A DNA stretch of 64,000 bases from Ciceribacter thiooxidans. Lineage in GTDB: Bacteria > Pseudomonadota > Alphaproteobacteria > Rhizobiales > Rhizobiaceae. A program made the translations under genes and the position numbers. Positions 46,664 to 56,410 of the stretch are shown in pieces. Numbering within the stretch: position 1 is the first letter of the stretch; every line of letters starts with the position of its first letter. The notes under the pieces are model-generated. The model was not told where the DNA came from. It did not search any database and worked only from the letters and a program-made list of their open reading frames with translations. The stretch covers positions 372,001 to 436,000 of the forward strand of contig NZ_CP059897.1 of the NCBI RefSeq assembly GCF_014126615.1. Direction: 5' to 3'.

Positions 46664-47530
46664 ATGAACGAAAACGCCCAACATCGCCTAAAGGCCGGCC
46701 TGCTCTCCGCCGCCCACAAGATCGGCCTCTTTCTCGCCATGGCCGTCATCTGCCTGCCGGGTCTCTGGATCGTGCTCGCCTCCTTCCGCCCGACGGTCGA
46801 GATCATGGCAAAGCCGCCGGTCTGGATCCCACAGGACCTGTCGCTCGAAGCCTACATCGCCATGTTCTCCGGTGTTGGCCAGGGCGGCATCCCGATCATC
46901 GACTATTTCCGCAATTCGCTGATCATCTCGGTGACCTCGACGGCGATCTCGCTGGCGATCGGCATGGCCGGCGGCTACGCCTTCGCCCGCTACCGCTTCA
47001 AGGCAAAATCCGCAATCTTTCTCGGCCTCATGCTGACGCGCACGGTGCCGGGCATCGCGCTCTCGCTTCCGCTCTTCTTCGTCTATGCCAAGCTCGGCAT
47101 CATCGACACGCATTTCGGCATGATCCTCGTCTATGTCGCGCTCAACGTTCCCTTCACGATTTGGCTGATCGACGGCTTCTTCCGCCAGGTGCCGAAGGAT
47201 CTCGCCGAGGCCGCACAGATCGACGGCTGCACGCGCTGGCAGGCCTTCTGGCAGGTCGAATTTCCGCTGGCGGGCCCGGGCATCGCTTCCGCCGGCATCT
47301 TCGCCTTCCTCACCTCGTGGAACGAATTCGCGCTCGCATCGCAACTCACCCGGTCCACCAATTCCAAAACACTCCCCGTCGGGCTGCTCGACTACACCGC
47401 CGAATTCACGATTGACTGGCGCGGCATGTGCGCGCTGGCGGTCGTGATGATCATCCCGGCGCTTGTGCTGACCTTCATCGTGCAGAAGCATCTCGTTTCC
47501 GGCCTCACCTCCGGCGCAGTCAAAGGATAG
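46664..47530 (+). CDS. Sugar ABC transporter permease (MalG/UgpE-type)
   Basis: This 288-residue permease is the second of the pair. The ATPase-docking loop reads KDLAEAAQIDGCTRWQAFWQVEFPLAGPG. The ATG at 46664 follows the previous TGA by 1 base. A longer open frame upstream overlaps the first permease and is not used. Hydrophobic segments fit six membrane helices. Confidence 0.9.
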   Translation: MNENAQHRLKAGLLSAAHKIGLFLAMAVICLPGLWIVLASFRPTVEIMAKPPVWIPQDLSLEAYIAMFSGVGQGGIPIIDYFRNSLIISVTSTAISLAIGMAGGYAFARYRFKAKSAIFLGLMLTRTVPGIALSLPLFFVYAKLGIIDTHFGMILVYVALNVPFTIWLIDGFFRQVPKDLAEAAQIDGCTRWQAFWQVEFPLAGPGIASAGIFAFLTSWNEFALASQLTRSTNSKTLPVGLLDYTAEFTIDWRGMCALAVVMIIPALVLTFIVQKHLVSGLTSGAVKG

Positions 47531-47533
47531 ACC

Positions 47534-48631
47534 ATGGCAACCGTCACCCTCGAAAAGCTGGTCAAGCGCTATGGCGCCCTCGACGTGGTTCACGGCATCG
47601 ACCTCGAAGTCGCCGATCGCGAATTCATTGCCCTCGTCGGGCCGTCCGGTTGCGGCAAGTCGACCACGCTTCGCATGATCGCGGGCCTCGAACCGATCTC
47701 GGGCGGAAACCTCAAGATCGGTGGCCGTGTCGTCAACGACCTGCCGCCACGTGCACGCAATCTCGCGATGGTCTTCCAGTCCTACGCCCTCTACCCGCAC
47801 ATGACGGTCCGCGAGAACATGGGGTTCTCGCTCAAGATCGCCGGTATGAAACCGGACGAAATCGCTCCGCGGGTGGAGGAAGCGGCGCGCACGCTCGATC
47901 TCACCCAGTTGCTGGACCGCAGGCCCTCGCAGCTTTCCGGCGGCCAGCGCCAGCGCGTCGCCATGGGACGGGCGATCGTCCGCAATCCCGAGGTCTTCCT
48001 GTTCGATGAACCGCTCTCCAACCTCGATGCCAAGCTGCGCACGCAGATGCGCACCGAGATCAAGAAGCTCCACGCCAAGGTCCAGTCAACGGTCATCTAC
48101 GTCACCCATGACCAGGTCGAGGCAATGACGCTCGCCGATCGCATCGTCATCATGCGCGACGGCTATATCGAACAGGTCGGCACGCCAGAGGACGTCTTCC
48201 AGCGCCCGGCCTCGAAATTCGTCGCCGGATTCATCGGCTCCCCGCCGATGAATCTCAAGGATGCCGAGATTGCAGATGGCCGCGTAGTCTTCGCCAATGG
48301 TGAAAGCCTGCCCCTGCCGAAACAGTTTTCCGGAAGGGTGAATACCGGCCAGAAAGTGACCTTTGGCCTGCGCCCCGACGACCTTTATCCGGCGGGCCAC
48401 GGCATCCACTCGGGTCATGAGACTGACGTCCACACCGCGAACCTGAGCGTCACGATCACGGAACCTCTTGGCAACGAGACGCTGGTGTTTGCCGATTTCG
48501 GCGCCGGCGAATGGGTGGCGCGCATGCTGAACCCGCGTCCGGTACGTTCCGGAGAGACGATGGCCTTCTGCTTCGATCTCTCGCAGGCCCATCTCTTCGA
48601 CCGGGAAACCGGCAGCACACTGAGAGGCTGA
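47534..48631 (+). CDS. Sugar ABC transporter ATP-binding protein (UgpC/MsmK-type)
   Basis: This 365-residue ATPase has Walker [10 protein letters not shown], signature [36 protein letters not shown] and a C-terminal TOBE-like regulatory domain. It drives the family-1 importer encoded just upstream; 3 bases separate it from the permease gene. The MsmK/UgpC type is shared by many oligosaccharide and sugar importers. Confidence 0.92.
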   Translation: MATVTLEKLVKRYGALDVVHGIDLEVADREFIALVGPSGCGKSTTLRMIAGLEPISGGNLKIGGRVVNDLPPRARNLAMVFQSYALYPHMTVRENMGFSLKIAGMKPDEIAPRVEEAARTLDLTQLLDRRPSQLSGGQRQRVAMGRAIVRNPEVFLFDEPLSNLDAKLRTQMRTEIKKLHAKVQSTVIYVTHDQVEAMTLADRIVIMRDGYIEQVGTPEDVFQRPASKFVAGFIGSPPMNLKDAEIADGRVVFANGESLPLPKQFSGRVNTGQKVTFGLRPDDLYPAGHGIHSGHETDVHTANLSVTITEPLGNETLVFADFGAGEWVARMLNPRPVRSGETMAFCFDLSQAHLFDRETGSTLRG

Positions 48632-48632
48632 C

Positions 48633-49742
48633 ATGGCACGCATCGAGCGCATCGAACTCAAAATGGTCGACCTTCGCCCGAAGGTCGAACGCACCGACGC
48701 CATCCAGAGCTTCGTCAGCCAGGAAACGCCGATCGTCACGATTACCGACAGCGACGGCGCCGTCGGCACCGGCTACAGCTACACGATCGGCACCGGCGGC
48801 TCCTCGGTCATGCGCCTGCTTGCGGATCATTTGGCACCCCGCATTCTCGGCCGCGATGCCGACCAGATCGAGGCGATCTGGCGCGAGCTCGAGTTCCTGA
48901 CCCACGCCACCACGATCGGCGCCATCACCTCGATTGCGCTCGCGGCAGTCGATACCGCGCTCTGGGACCTGCGCGCGCGCAAACAGAACCTGCCCCTCTG
49001 GAAGCTCGCGGGTGGCGCCAAGGACCGCTGCCCGCTCTACACCACCGAGGGCGGCTGGCTGCACATTCCGACAGAGGCCCTTGTCGAGGATGCATTGGAA
49101 GCAAGGGCCCAAGGCTTCACCGGTTCGAAGATCAAGATCGGCAGATCCCACGGAACAGAGGACCTGGCACGGCTCACGGCCGTTCGCGAGGCGGTTGGCG
49201 ACAGCTACGAGATCATGACCGACGCCAATCAGGGCTTTGCGGTCGACGAGGCGATCCGGCGGGCCGGGCGGCTGCAGGAGCTTGATCTCGCCTGGATCGA
49301 GGAACCCCTGCCGGCGGACGACATCGACGGCCATGTGCGGCTCAACCGTTCCACGATCACGCCCATTGCGATCGGGGAGTCGCTCTATTCGATCCGTCAC
49401 TTCCGCGAATACATGCAAAAGGGCGCCTGCTCCGTCGTTCAGGCCGACGCCGGCCGGATCGGCGGCATCACGCCCTGGCTCAAGGTCGCCCATGCCGCAG
49501 AAGCCTTCGACATGCCGGTCTGTCCGCATTTCCTGATGGAACTGCATGTGAGCCTCACCTGCGCAGTTCAGAACGGCAAATATGTCGAGTACATTCCGCA
49601 GCTCGACGACATCACGACGTCGCGGCTCGTCGTCGAGAACGGCATGGCACTCGCCCCGTCGACGCCGGGCCTCGGTATTGCGTGGGACTGGGAGGCGATC
49701 GCCGCCCGCGCCATACCCGAATTCAGTCGCGACATTCGCTAG
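48633..49742 (+). CDS. Mandelate racemase/enolase-superfamily acid-sugar dehydratase-like enzyme
   Basis: This 369-residue enzyme has the enolase-superfamily catalytic set: Lys166 and Lys168 in SKIKIG, Asp197 in TDANQGF, Glu223/224 in WIEEPL, Glu249 in AIGESLYS, and His299 in PHF. This matches mandelate-racemase-like sugar acid dehydratases. It is the first enzyme gene after the transporter, 2 bases from the ATPase. A separate L-fuconate dehydratase is also encoded in this operon, so this protein may act on a second acid (for example L-rhamnonate-, galactonate- or arabinonate-type). Confidence 0.82.
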   Translation: MARIERIELKMVDLRPKVERTDAIQSFVSQETPIVTITDSDGAVGTGYSYTIGTGGSSVMRLLADHLAPRILGRDADQIEAIWRELEFLTHATTIGAITSIALAAVDTALWDLRARKQNLPLWKLAGGAKDRCPLYTTEGGWLHIPTEALVEDALEARAQGFTGSKIKIGRSHGTEDLARLTAVREAVGDSYEIMTDANQGFAVDEAIRRAGRLQELDLAWIEEPLPADDIDGHVRLNRSTITPIAIGESLYSIRHFREYMQKGACSVVQADAGRIGGITPWLKVAHAAEAFDMPVCPHFLMELHVSLTCAVQNGKYVEYIPQLDDITTSRLVVENGMALAPSTPGLGIAWDWEAIAARAIPEFSRDIR

Positions 49743-49754
49743 AGGGAGGATGAG

Positions 49755-50084
49755 ATGCAGCGTATTGGCATGGTGATTGGCATACGGCCGGAGAAGATCG
49801 AGGAATACAAGCGCCTGCACGCGGCCGTCTGGCCCGAGGTGCTGTCGATGATCGAGGCCTGCAATATCAGGAACTACTCGATCTTCCTGAAGGAGCCGGA
49901 AAACCTGCTCTTTTCCTTCTACGAGTATCACGGCACCGACTACGCCGCCGACATGGCGAAGATGGCGGCCGACCCGAAGACCCAGGAATGGTGGTCGGTC
50001 TGCATACCCTGCCAGCAGCCGCTCGACACCCGCAAGGAAGGCGAGTGGTGGGCGCAGATGCCCGAGGTCTTCTTCCATGCGTGA
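49755..50084 (+). CDS. L-rhamnose/L-fucose mutarotase
   Basis: This 109-residue protein is of the RhaM family, which interconverts alpha and beta anomers of 6-deoxyhexoses. It matches the family by MVIGIRPEKIEEYKRLHAAVWPEVLSMIEACNIRNYSIFL and EWWAQMPEVFF. The catalytic His (LHAAVW) is present. It supports a deoxyhexose substrate for the locus. GAGGGAGGATGAG precedes the ATG. Confidence 0.9.
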   Translation: MQRIGMVIGIRPEKIEEYKRLHAAVWPEVLSMIEACNIRNYSIFLKEPENLLFSFYEYHGTDYAADMAKMAADPKTQEWWSVCIPCQQPLDTRKEGEWWAQMPEVFFHA

Positions 50085-50117
50085 CGCACGCAGAGACCGA
50101 ACCCGGGAGAGGAGCCG

Positions 50118-51188
50118 ATGACCTTCGATCCGAGGACCCTTTCGCAGTCATGGCGGCTGCCGTCGAACCTAAGTCCGATCGTGACCTTCGGAGCCGGTTC
50201 GATCGTCGACGACGCACACTACCCGGCCTACGCAAAAGGCGGCTTCCCGGTCGCCGGTCTCTATGATCCCGACCACGAGAAGGCAAAAGCGCTCGCGGAC
50301 AAATGGGGCGTGAAAGCCTACCCGACCATTGAGGAAGCGGCAGCGGTCGACAACGCGATCTTCGACCTCGCAACGCCGCCGGCCGCCCACGCCAAGGTAC
50401 TCGCCGCCCTTCCCGACGGCGCCGCAGTGCTCATCCAGAAGCCGATGGGTACGGATCTGGCCGCCGCGACCGAGATCCTCACTCTCTGCCGGGAAAAAAG
50501 GCTCAAGGCTGCCGTCAATTTCCAGCTTCGCTTCGCGCCGATGATGCTTGCGCTGAAGGACGCGATCGCCAAGGGACTGTTGGGCGAGGTCGTCGACTTC
50601 GATGTCTATCTGGCACTCGATACGCCCTGGGAGCTCTGGGCGTTTCTCGAACGGTTACCGCGCGTCGAGATCGCCATGCACTCGATCCATTATCTCGATC
50701 TGATCCGGCAGGTGCTCGGCGATCCGCAGGGCGTGCATGCAAAGTCGATCGGCCACCCGAACCATAGCATGGCCCAGACGCGCACGACCGCGATCCTCGA
50801 TTACGGCGAACGCATCCGCTGCGCCCTGTCCATCAATCATGACCACAAGTTCGGGCGCCGTCATCAGGCCTGCGAGTTCCGCGTCTGCGGAACGGAAGGA
50901 GCAGCCTACATACAGTTGGGGGTCAACCTTGACTACCCGCGCGGCGAACCGGACATCCTGGAGATCTATCCGAAGGGTGGCGACGGATGGGTCACCGTTC
51001 CTCTCGAAGGCACTTGGTTCCCCGACGCCTTCGGCGGTCGCATGGCCAATCTTCAACGCTACGCCTCCGGCGAGGACCGCGAGCTCGTCTCCTCGGTCGA
51101 GGATGCTTGGATGACCATGGCACTTGTCGAAGCGCTCTATGCCTCCAGTGCCGCCCCCGCCACCCCGCTCGCCGCCAGACCGCAGTGA
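50118..51188 (+). CDS. Gfo/Idh/MocA-family oxidoreductase with altered EKP motif
   Basis: This 356-residue oxidoreductase has the N-terminal Rossmann motif FGAGSIVDDAHYPAYAKGGF and the dehydrogenase/isomerase-type C-terminal domain. The usual EKP is QKP (in LIQKPMGTD), so the conserved Glu is replaced. A sugar or sugar acid dehydrogenase is likely (L-fucose or another aldose). GGGAGAGGAG precedes the ATG. Confidence 0.82.
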   Translation: MTFDPRTLSQSWRLPSNLSPIVTFGAGSIVDDAHYPAYAKGGFPVAGLYDPDHEKAKALADKWGVKAYPTIEEAAAVDNAIFDLATPPAAHAKVLAALPDGAAVLIQKPMGTDLAAATEILTLCREKRLKAAVNFQLRFAPMMLALKDAIAKGLLGEVVDFDVYLALDTPWELWAFLERLPRVEIAMHSIHYLDLIRQVLGDPQGVHAKSIGHPNHSMAQTRTTAILDYGERIRCALSINHDHKFGRRHQACEFRVCGTEGAAYIQLGVNLDYPRGEPDILEIYPKGGDGWVTVPLEGTWFPDAFGGRMANLQRYASGEDRELVSSVEDAWMTMALVEALYASSAAPATPLAARPQ

Positions 51189-51197
51189 GGAGCCGAG

Positions 51198-51650
51198 ATG
51201 GAACAGCTCAGATACTTTGAAGACTATACCCTAGGCGAGCGGCGCGTGACGACAGGCCGCACGATCACCGAGACGGACTTCGTCGTCCATGCCGGCCACA
51301 CGGGCGATTTCTTTCCGCACCACATGGATGCCGAATTCGCCAGGACGACCCCCTTCGGCCAGCGCATCGCCCATGGCACGATGATCTTCTCGATCGGCAT
51401 CGGGCTGACGGCGAGCGTCATCAACCCCGCCGCGTTTTCGTACGGCTACGACCGGCTGCGTTTCATCCGGCCGGTCTTCATCGGCGACACGATTCATACC
51501 CGTGTGACGATCCATTCGAAGGAAGACGACCCCAAGCGCGCCGAGGTCGGCCGCGTCGTCGAACGTACCGAAGTCGTCAACCAGAAGGGCGATGTCGTGC
51601 TCGCCGCCGACCATATTCACATTGTCGAGCGCCGGCCGAAGGCGGCCTGA
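51198..51650 (+). CDS. MaoC-family dehydratase (hot-dog fold)
   Basis: This 150-residue hot-dog protein has the (R)-specific enoyl-CoA hydratase pattern, with the Asp/His pair in [11 protein letters not shown] and the following RIAHGTM. Such enzymes hydrate or dehydrate acyl-CoA thioesters. A hydratase in a sugar operon is unexpected, and fits the CaiB/BaiF CoA-transferase nearby, which shares IclR motifs. The gene is preceded by GAGGAG with good spacing. Confidence 0.85.
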   Translation: MEQLRYFEDYTLGERRVTTGRTITETDFVVHAGHTGDFFPHHMDAEFARTTPFGQRIAHGTMIFSIGIGLTASVINPAAFSYGYDRLRFIRPVFIGDTIHTRVTIHSKEDDPKRAEVGRVVERTEVVNQKGDVVLAADHIHIVERRPKAA

Positions 51651-51677
51651 ATGCCCATGAGAGAAAAGGAAGAAGAT

Positions 51678-52427
51678 ATGTCCGTCCCCCTTCAATCAAA
51701 ACGCGCACTTGTGACGGCATCGGGCCAGGGGATTGGCCGAGCGAGTGCGCTGGCCTTTGCGCGGGCGGGCGCAAGCGTGGTCGCGACCGACATTAATGAA
51801 GGGGCGCTCGACGGGCTCGCCGCGGAGGCGAAGGCCGAAGGGCTGGCCCTCGAGACCCGCGTGCTCGACGTCCTGAAGGATGCCGCCGTGGCAGACGTCG
51901 TCTCGGCCACCGGTCCCTTCGACGTCCTCTTCAACTGCGCCGGTTTCGTCCATTCCGGCACCGTGCTGGACATGGCCGACAAGGACCTCGACTTCGCCTT
52001 CGATCTCAACGTCCGCGCCATGATCCGCACCATCCGCGCCGTGCTGCCGGGCATGATCGCGAAGGGTGACGGTTCGATCATCAACATGGCCTCGGTCGCC
52101 TCTAGCGTGAAGGGCGTGCCCAACCGCTGCGCCTACACCGTCACCAAGGCCGCCGTCATCGGGCTGACCAAGTCGGTCGCCGCCGACTTCGTCGCACAAG
52201 GCATCCGCGTGAACGCCATCTGCCCCGGCACGGTCGAAAGCCCCTCCCTGCAGGAGCGCATGAAGGCGCAGGGCGACTACGAGACGGCACGCGCCGCCTT
52301 CATCGTCCGCCAGCCGATGGGACGGCTCGGAACCCCGGAAGAAATCGCCGGCCTCGCCGTCTATCTCGCAACCGCCACCTATACATCCGGCCAGGCCTAC
52401 GCCATCGATGGCGGCTGGACGATCTAA
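51678..52427 (+). CDS. SDR oxidoreductase, 2-keto-3-deoxy-L-fuconate dehydrogenase-like
   Basis: This 249-residue SDR has TASGQGIG at residues 13-20, FNCAG (85-89), Tyr153 and Lys157 in CAYTVTK. It resembles BDH2/UcpA-type and Xanthomonas 2-keto-3-deoxy-L-fuconate dehydrogenases. In the L-fucose pathway this enzyme oxidises C4 to make 2,4-diketo-3-deoxy-L-fuconate. AAAGGAAG precedes the ATG at 51678. Confidence 0.83.
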   Translation: MSVPLQSKRALVTASGQGIGRASALAFARAGASVVATDINEGALDGLAAEAKAEGLALETRVLDVLKDAAVADVVSATGPFDVLFNCAGFVHSGTVLDMADKDLDFAFDLNVRAMIRTIRAVLPGMIAKGDGSIINMASVASSVKGVPNRCAYTVTKAAVIGLTKSVAADFVAQGIRVNAICPGTVESPSLQERMKAQGDYETARAAFIVRQPMGRLGTPEEIAGLAVYLATATYTSGQAYAIDGGWTI

Positions 52428-52449
52428 CCCCTCTCGAAAGGAAACTCCC

Positions 52450-53289
52450 ATGAAACTGATGCGCGTCGGCCCGCCCGGCCGGGAAAAGCCGGCCCTCCTC
52501 GACAAGGACGGCAAGGTCCGCGATCTCTCCGCCCATGTCGCCGACATCGGCGGTGCGGCCATCTCCCCCGAAGGCCTGCAGAAGATCGCGGCAATCGACC
52601 CGGCCTCGCTGCCGGAGCTTTCCGTGGACCGCATCGGTGCTTGCGTTGCCGGCACCGGCAAGTTCATCTGCATCGGGCTCAACTATTCCGACCATGCCGC
52701 CGAGACCGGTGCGACCGTCCCGCCCGAGCCGGTGATCTTCATGAAGGCGACCTCGGCCATCTGCGGTCCCGATGACGAGGTGCGCATTCCCCGCGGCTCG
52801 GAAAAGACCGACTGGGAAGTCGAGCTCGGCGTCGTCATCGGCAAGACCGCAAAATATGTCTCCGAGGCCGACGCCCTCGATTACGTCGCCGGCTACTGCG
52901 TCTCCCACGACGTTTCCGAGCGCGGCTTCCAGACCGAACGTGCCGGCCAGTGGACCAAGGGCAAGTCGTGCGACACCTTCGGCCCGATCGGCCCCTGGCT
53001 CGTCACGAAGGACGAGGTCGCCGACCCACAGAACCTCCCGATGTGGCTGAAGGTCAACGGCGAGACCATGCAGGACGGTTCCTCGAAGACCATGGTCTAC
53101 GGCGTCGCCTTCCTCGTCTCTTACCTGAGCCAGTTCATGTCGCTCCATCCCGGCGACGTCATCTCCACCGGCACGCCTCCCGGCGTCGGAATGGGCATGA
53201 AGCCGCCACGCTACCTCAGGGACGGCGACACCGTCGAACTCGGTATCCAGGGACTCGGTACACAAAAACAGACGTTCAGAGCCGATTGA
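52450..53289 (+). CDS. FAH-family hydrolase, 2,4-diketo-3-deoxy-L-fuconate hydrolase-like
   Basis: This 279-residue FAH-fold protein opens MKLMRVGPPGREKPALLDK and has the metal-binding EVELGVVIG and core CIGLNYSDHAAE. In the L-fucose pathway this family splits 2,4-diketo-3-deoxy-L-fuconate to pyruvate and L-lactate. GAAAGGAAACTCCC precedes the ATG. It follows the SDR of the preceding step and is followed by the fuconate dehydratase, which supports this role. Confidence 0.87.
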   Translation: MKLMRVGPPGREKPALLDKDGKVRDLSAHVADIGGAAISPEGLQKIAAIDPASLPELSVDRIGACVAGTGKFICIGLNYSDHAAETGATVPPEPVIFMKATSAICGPDDEVRIPRGSEKTDWEVELGVVIGKTAKYVSEADALDYVAGYCVSHDVSERGFQTERAGQWTKGKSCDTFGPIGPWLVTKDEVADPQNLPMWLKVNGETMQDGSSKTMVYGVAFLVSYLSQFMSLHPGDVISTGTPPGVGMGMKPPRYLRDGDTVELGIQGLGTQKQTFRAD

Positions 53290-53319
53290 GCGGCACCAGG
53301 AAAGACAAGGCGGCACGCC

Positions 53320-54597
53320 ATGACCACGATCACAAGTCTGCGCAGCATCGATCTGCGCTTCCCCACCTCGCAGAGCCTCGACGGTTCAGATGCAATGAAC
53401 CCGGATCCGGATTACTCGGCCGCCTATGTGGTGCTCGGGACCGACACGCCGGGACTCGAAGGCCATGGCCTTACCTTCACGATCGGCCGCGGCAACGAGA
53501 TCTGCTGCGCGGCGATCGACGCACTGGAACATCTCGTCGTCGGCCTCGACCTCGAATGGGTGAAGGCCAATCCGGGCCGCTTCTGGCACTATCTCACCGG
53601 CGACAGCCAGTTGCGCTGGATCGGACCGGACAAGGGCGCGATGCATCTCGCCATCGGCGCGGTCGTCAACGCCGTCTGGGATCTCTGGGCAAAGGAGGCC
53701 GGCAAGCCGGTCTGGCGGCTCGTCGCCGATATGTCGCCGGAGGAGATCGTCTCGATCGTCGACTTCCGCTACCTGACGGACGCGCTGACGCCCGAGGAGG
53801 CGCTCGACATCCTGCGGAAGGCGGAGACCGGAAAGGCCGACCGCATCGCCATCCTCGAGAAGGAGGGCTATCCCTGCTACACGACCTCGGCCGGCTGGCT
53901 CGGCTATTCCGATGAGAAGCTTCGCCGCCTGTGCCAGGAAGCCGTCGATGAGGGCTTCACCCACATCAAGCTGAAGGTCGGCCGCGATCTCGAGGACGAC
54001 AAACGCCGTCTCAGGATCGCCCGCGAGGTGATCGGCGACGACCGCTTTATGATGATCGATGCCAATCAGGTCTGGGAAGTCGGACAGGCAATCGAATGGA
54101 TGAGGGAGCTCGCGCCCTATAAGCCGTACTTCATCGAGGAGCCGACGAGCCCGGACGACATTGCCGGTCACAAGAAGATCCGCGAGGCGATCGCGCCGAT
54201 CAAGGTCGCCACCGGCGAAATGTGCCAGAACCGCATCGTCTTCAAGCAGATGATCGCGGGCGGCGCCATCGACATCGTCCAGATCGACAGCTGCCGTATG
54301 GGCGGGCTGAACGAGGTGCTGGCGGTTCTCCTAATGGCGGCGAAGTACCAGCTACCGGTCTGGCCGCACGCTGGCGGAGTCGGTCTCTGCGAATACGTCC
54401 AGCACCTCTCGATGATCGACTATCTCGTCGTCTCGGGCACAAAGGAAGGCCGCGTCATCGAGTATGTCGATCATCTCCACGAGCATTTCCTCGAACCGTG
54501 CCGGATCGAGAATGCAGCCTACATGCCGCCGAAGCTGCCCGGCTTCTCGATCGAGATGAAGGCCGAGACGCTCTCGCAATACCGCTTCGCCGGCTGA
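53320..54597 (+). CDS. fucD: L-fuconate dehydratase
   Basis: This 425-residue enolase-superfamily enzyme has the catalytic set Lys217/Lys219 (KLK), Asp247, Glu273, Glu300 and His350 in PHAGGVGLCE. The numbers are one less than those I recall for Xanthomonas FucD. It removes water from L-fuconate to give 2-keto-3-deoxy-L-fuconate. It is the last gene of the plus-strand operon and the best evidence that the locus is for L-fucose. Confidence 0.92.
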   Translation: MTTITSLRSIDLRFPTSQSLDGSDAMNPDPDYSAAYVVLGTDTPGLEGHGLTFTIGRGNEICCAAIDALEHLVVGLDLEWVKANPGRFWHYLTGDSQLRWIGPDKGAMHLAIGAVVNAVWDLWAKEAGKPVWRLVADMSPEEIVSIVDFRYLTDALTPEEALDILRKAETGKADRIAILEKEGYPCYTTSAGWLGYSDEKLRRLCQEAVDEGFTHIKLKVGRDLEDDKRRLRIAREVIGDDRFMMIDANQVWEVGQAIEWMRELAPYKPYFIEEPTSPDDIAGHKKIREAIAPIKVATGEMCQNRIVFKQMIAGGAIDIVQIDSCRMGGLNEVLAVLLMAAKYQLPVWPHAGGVGLCEYVQHLSMIDYLVVSGTKEGRVIEYVDHLHEHFLEPCRIENAAYMPPKLPGFSIEMKAETLSQYRFAG

Positions 54598-54612
54598 ACC
54601 GGCTTCAGGGAA

Positions 54613-54632
54613 GGCGGAGGACAGCCTCCGCC
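54613..54632. terminator. Hairpin between convergent fucose operons
   Basis: GGCGGAGG-ACAG-CCTCCGCC is a perfect 8-bp stem with a 4-base loop between the fucD stop (54597) and the GntR stop (54645). It may terminate both converging transcripts. Confidence 0.7.
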
Positions 54633-54644
54633 CCCTATGCTGTA

Positions 54645-55547
54645 TCAGGCCAGCGCATGAACGCGCAGCGAAGAAAGAAGAGTTTGTTTGGAGGTGCTGA
54701 GATGGTCGATCATCGCCGCCTGCGCGGCGGCCGCATCCCGCGCCTTCAATGCCGCAATCAGCCGCAGATGCTCGCCGATGGCAGCCTCGTTTCGCTGGCG
54801 TTCAAGCGTCTTGTCCCACTGGAAGTGGTAGTGGAAGATCAGCGCCACGATCTTCTGGAACTCCGCGGCGAAACGGTTGCGAACCGCACTGCCGATCAGC
54901 GTGTGGAACTCTTCGTCCAGCAACGAAAAATCGTGGAACCGCTCGTCGATCTCAGCGGCGAGCTCTCGATGCTTCCGCTCGAGCTCGTCGAGCCGCGCCC
55001 AGATCGGATCGTCAGACGGCAGACCCACAAGATGAGAAACCGCATTCAATTCCAGGATCATCCGGAACTCCGACAGCTCGACCGCAAACTCCGGCGTGAA
55101 GCCGAGAAGTTGCCAGCCCCCTTTCGGTCGGCGCCGAACAAGACCGAACCGGCTGAGCGATGCCAGGAATTCGTGCAACATCTGGGGCGTGACGGAAAAT
55201 TGCCGTCTGAGCTTCGCGACGTTCAGGGCCGTTCCAGGTGCAACGTCGAAGCGAAGGATCCAGTCGAGAAACTGCCGCTCGAGTTGCTGCTCAGTAATCT
55301 GGCCGGTCTGGACCTCCAGACGATCCTTGTCCCTCGGTGTCCTGAGAAGCTGCTTCTGCCGGCCGACCCAGGTGATGATCTTCGCGTCCTGCAGTTTTTC
55401 CAGAATGGCGCGCACAACCGTGCGGCTGACGTCAAGCCGCTTGGCCAGATCGTTTTCCGATGGCAGGTGATCGCCTGCAGTCATCGTCTTGCAAAGGTCG
55501 AGCGCTTCGTTGAACGCCTCTCGAAACCGTTCGTCAGTCCGCGCCAT
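54645..55547 (-). CDS. GntR/FadR-family regulator with two winged-helix segments
   Basis: This 300-residue protein has an N-terminal GntR-type winged helix (HLPSENDLAKRLDVSRTVVRAILEKLQDAKII) and a second wHTH-like segment at about residues 85-150 (MLHEFLASLSRFGLVRRRPKGGWQLLGF). An FCD-type helical domain follows (LLDEEFHTLIGS). Two DNA-binding segments in one chain is unusual for FCD regulators. It is the last gene of the minus operon and likely controls it. The ATG at 55547 is preceded by AACCTGGAGC. Confidence 0.82.
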   Translation of the reverse strand: MARTDERFREAFNEALDLCKTMTAGDHLPSENDLAKRLDVSRTVVRAILEKLQDAKIITWVGRQKQLLRTPRDKDRLEVQTGQITEQQLERQFLDWILRFDVAPGTALNVAKLRRQFSVTPQMLHEFLASLSRFGLVRRRPKGGWQLLGFTPEFAVELSEFRMILELNAVSHLVGLPSDDPIWARLDELERKHRELAAEIDERFHDFSLLDEEFHTLIGSAVRNRFAAEFQKIVALIFHYHFQWDKTLERQRNEAAIGEHLRLIAALKARDAAAAQAAMIDHLSTSKQTLLSSLRVHALA

Positions 55548-55570
55548 TCATGCTCCAGGTTGCTCCCGCA

Positions 55571-56410
<840 letters not shown>

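Noticed and set aside
46688-48073. A 461-codon open frame on the minus strand opposite the MalG-type permease and ATPase genes.
   Set aside because: It is antisense to clear transporter genes.
48456-50078. A 540-codon open frame on the minus strand opposite the enolase-type enzyme and mutarotase genes.
   Set aside because: It is antisense to two conserved genes and has no motif.
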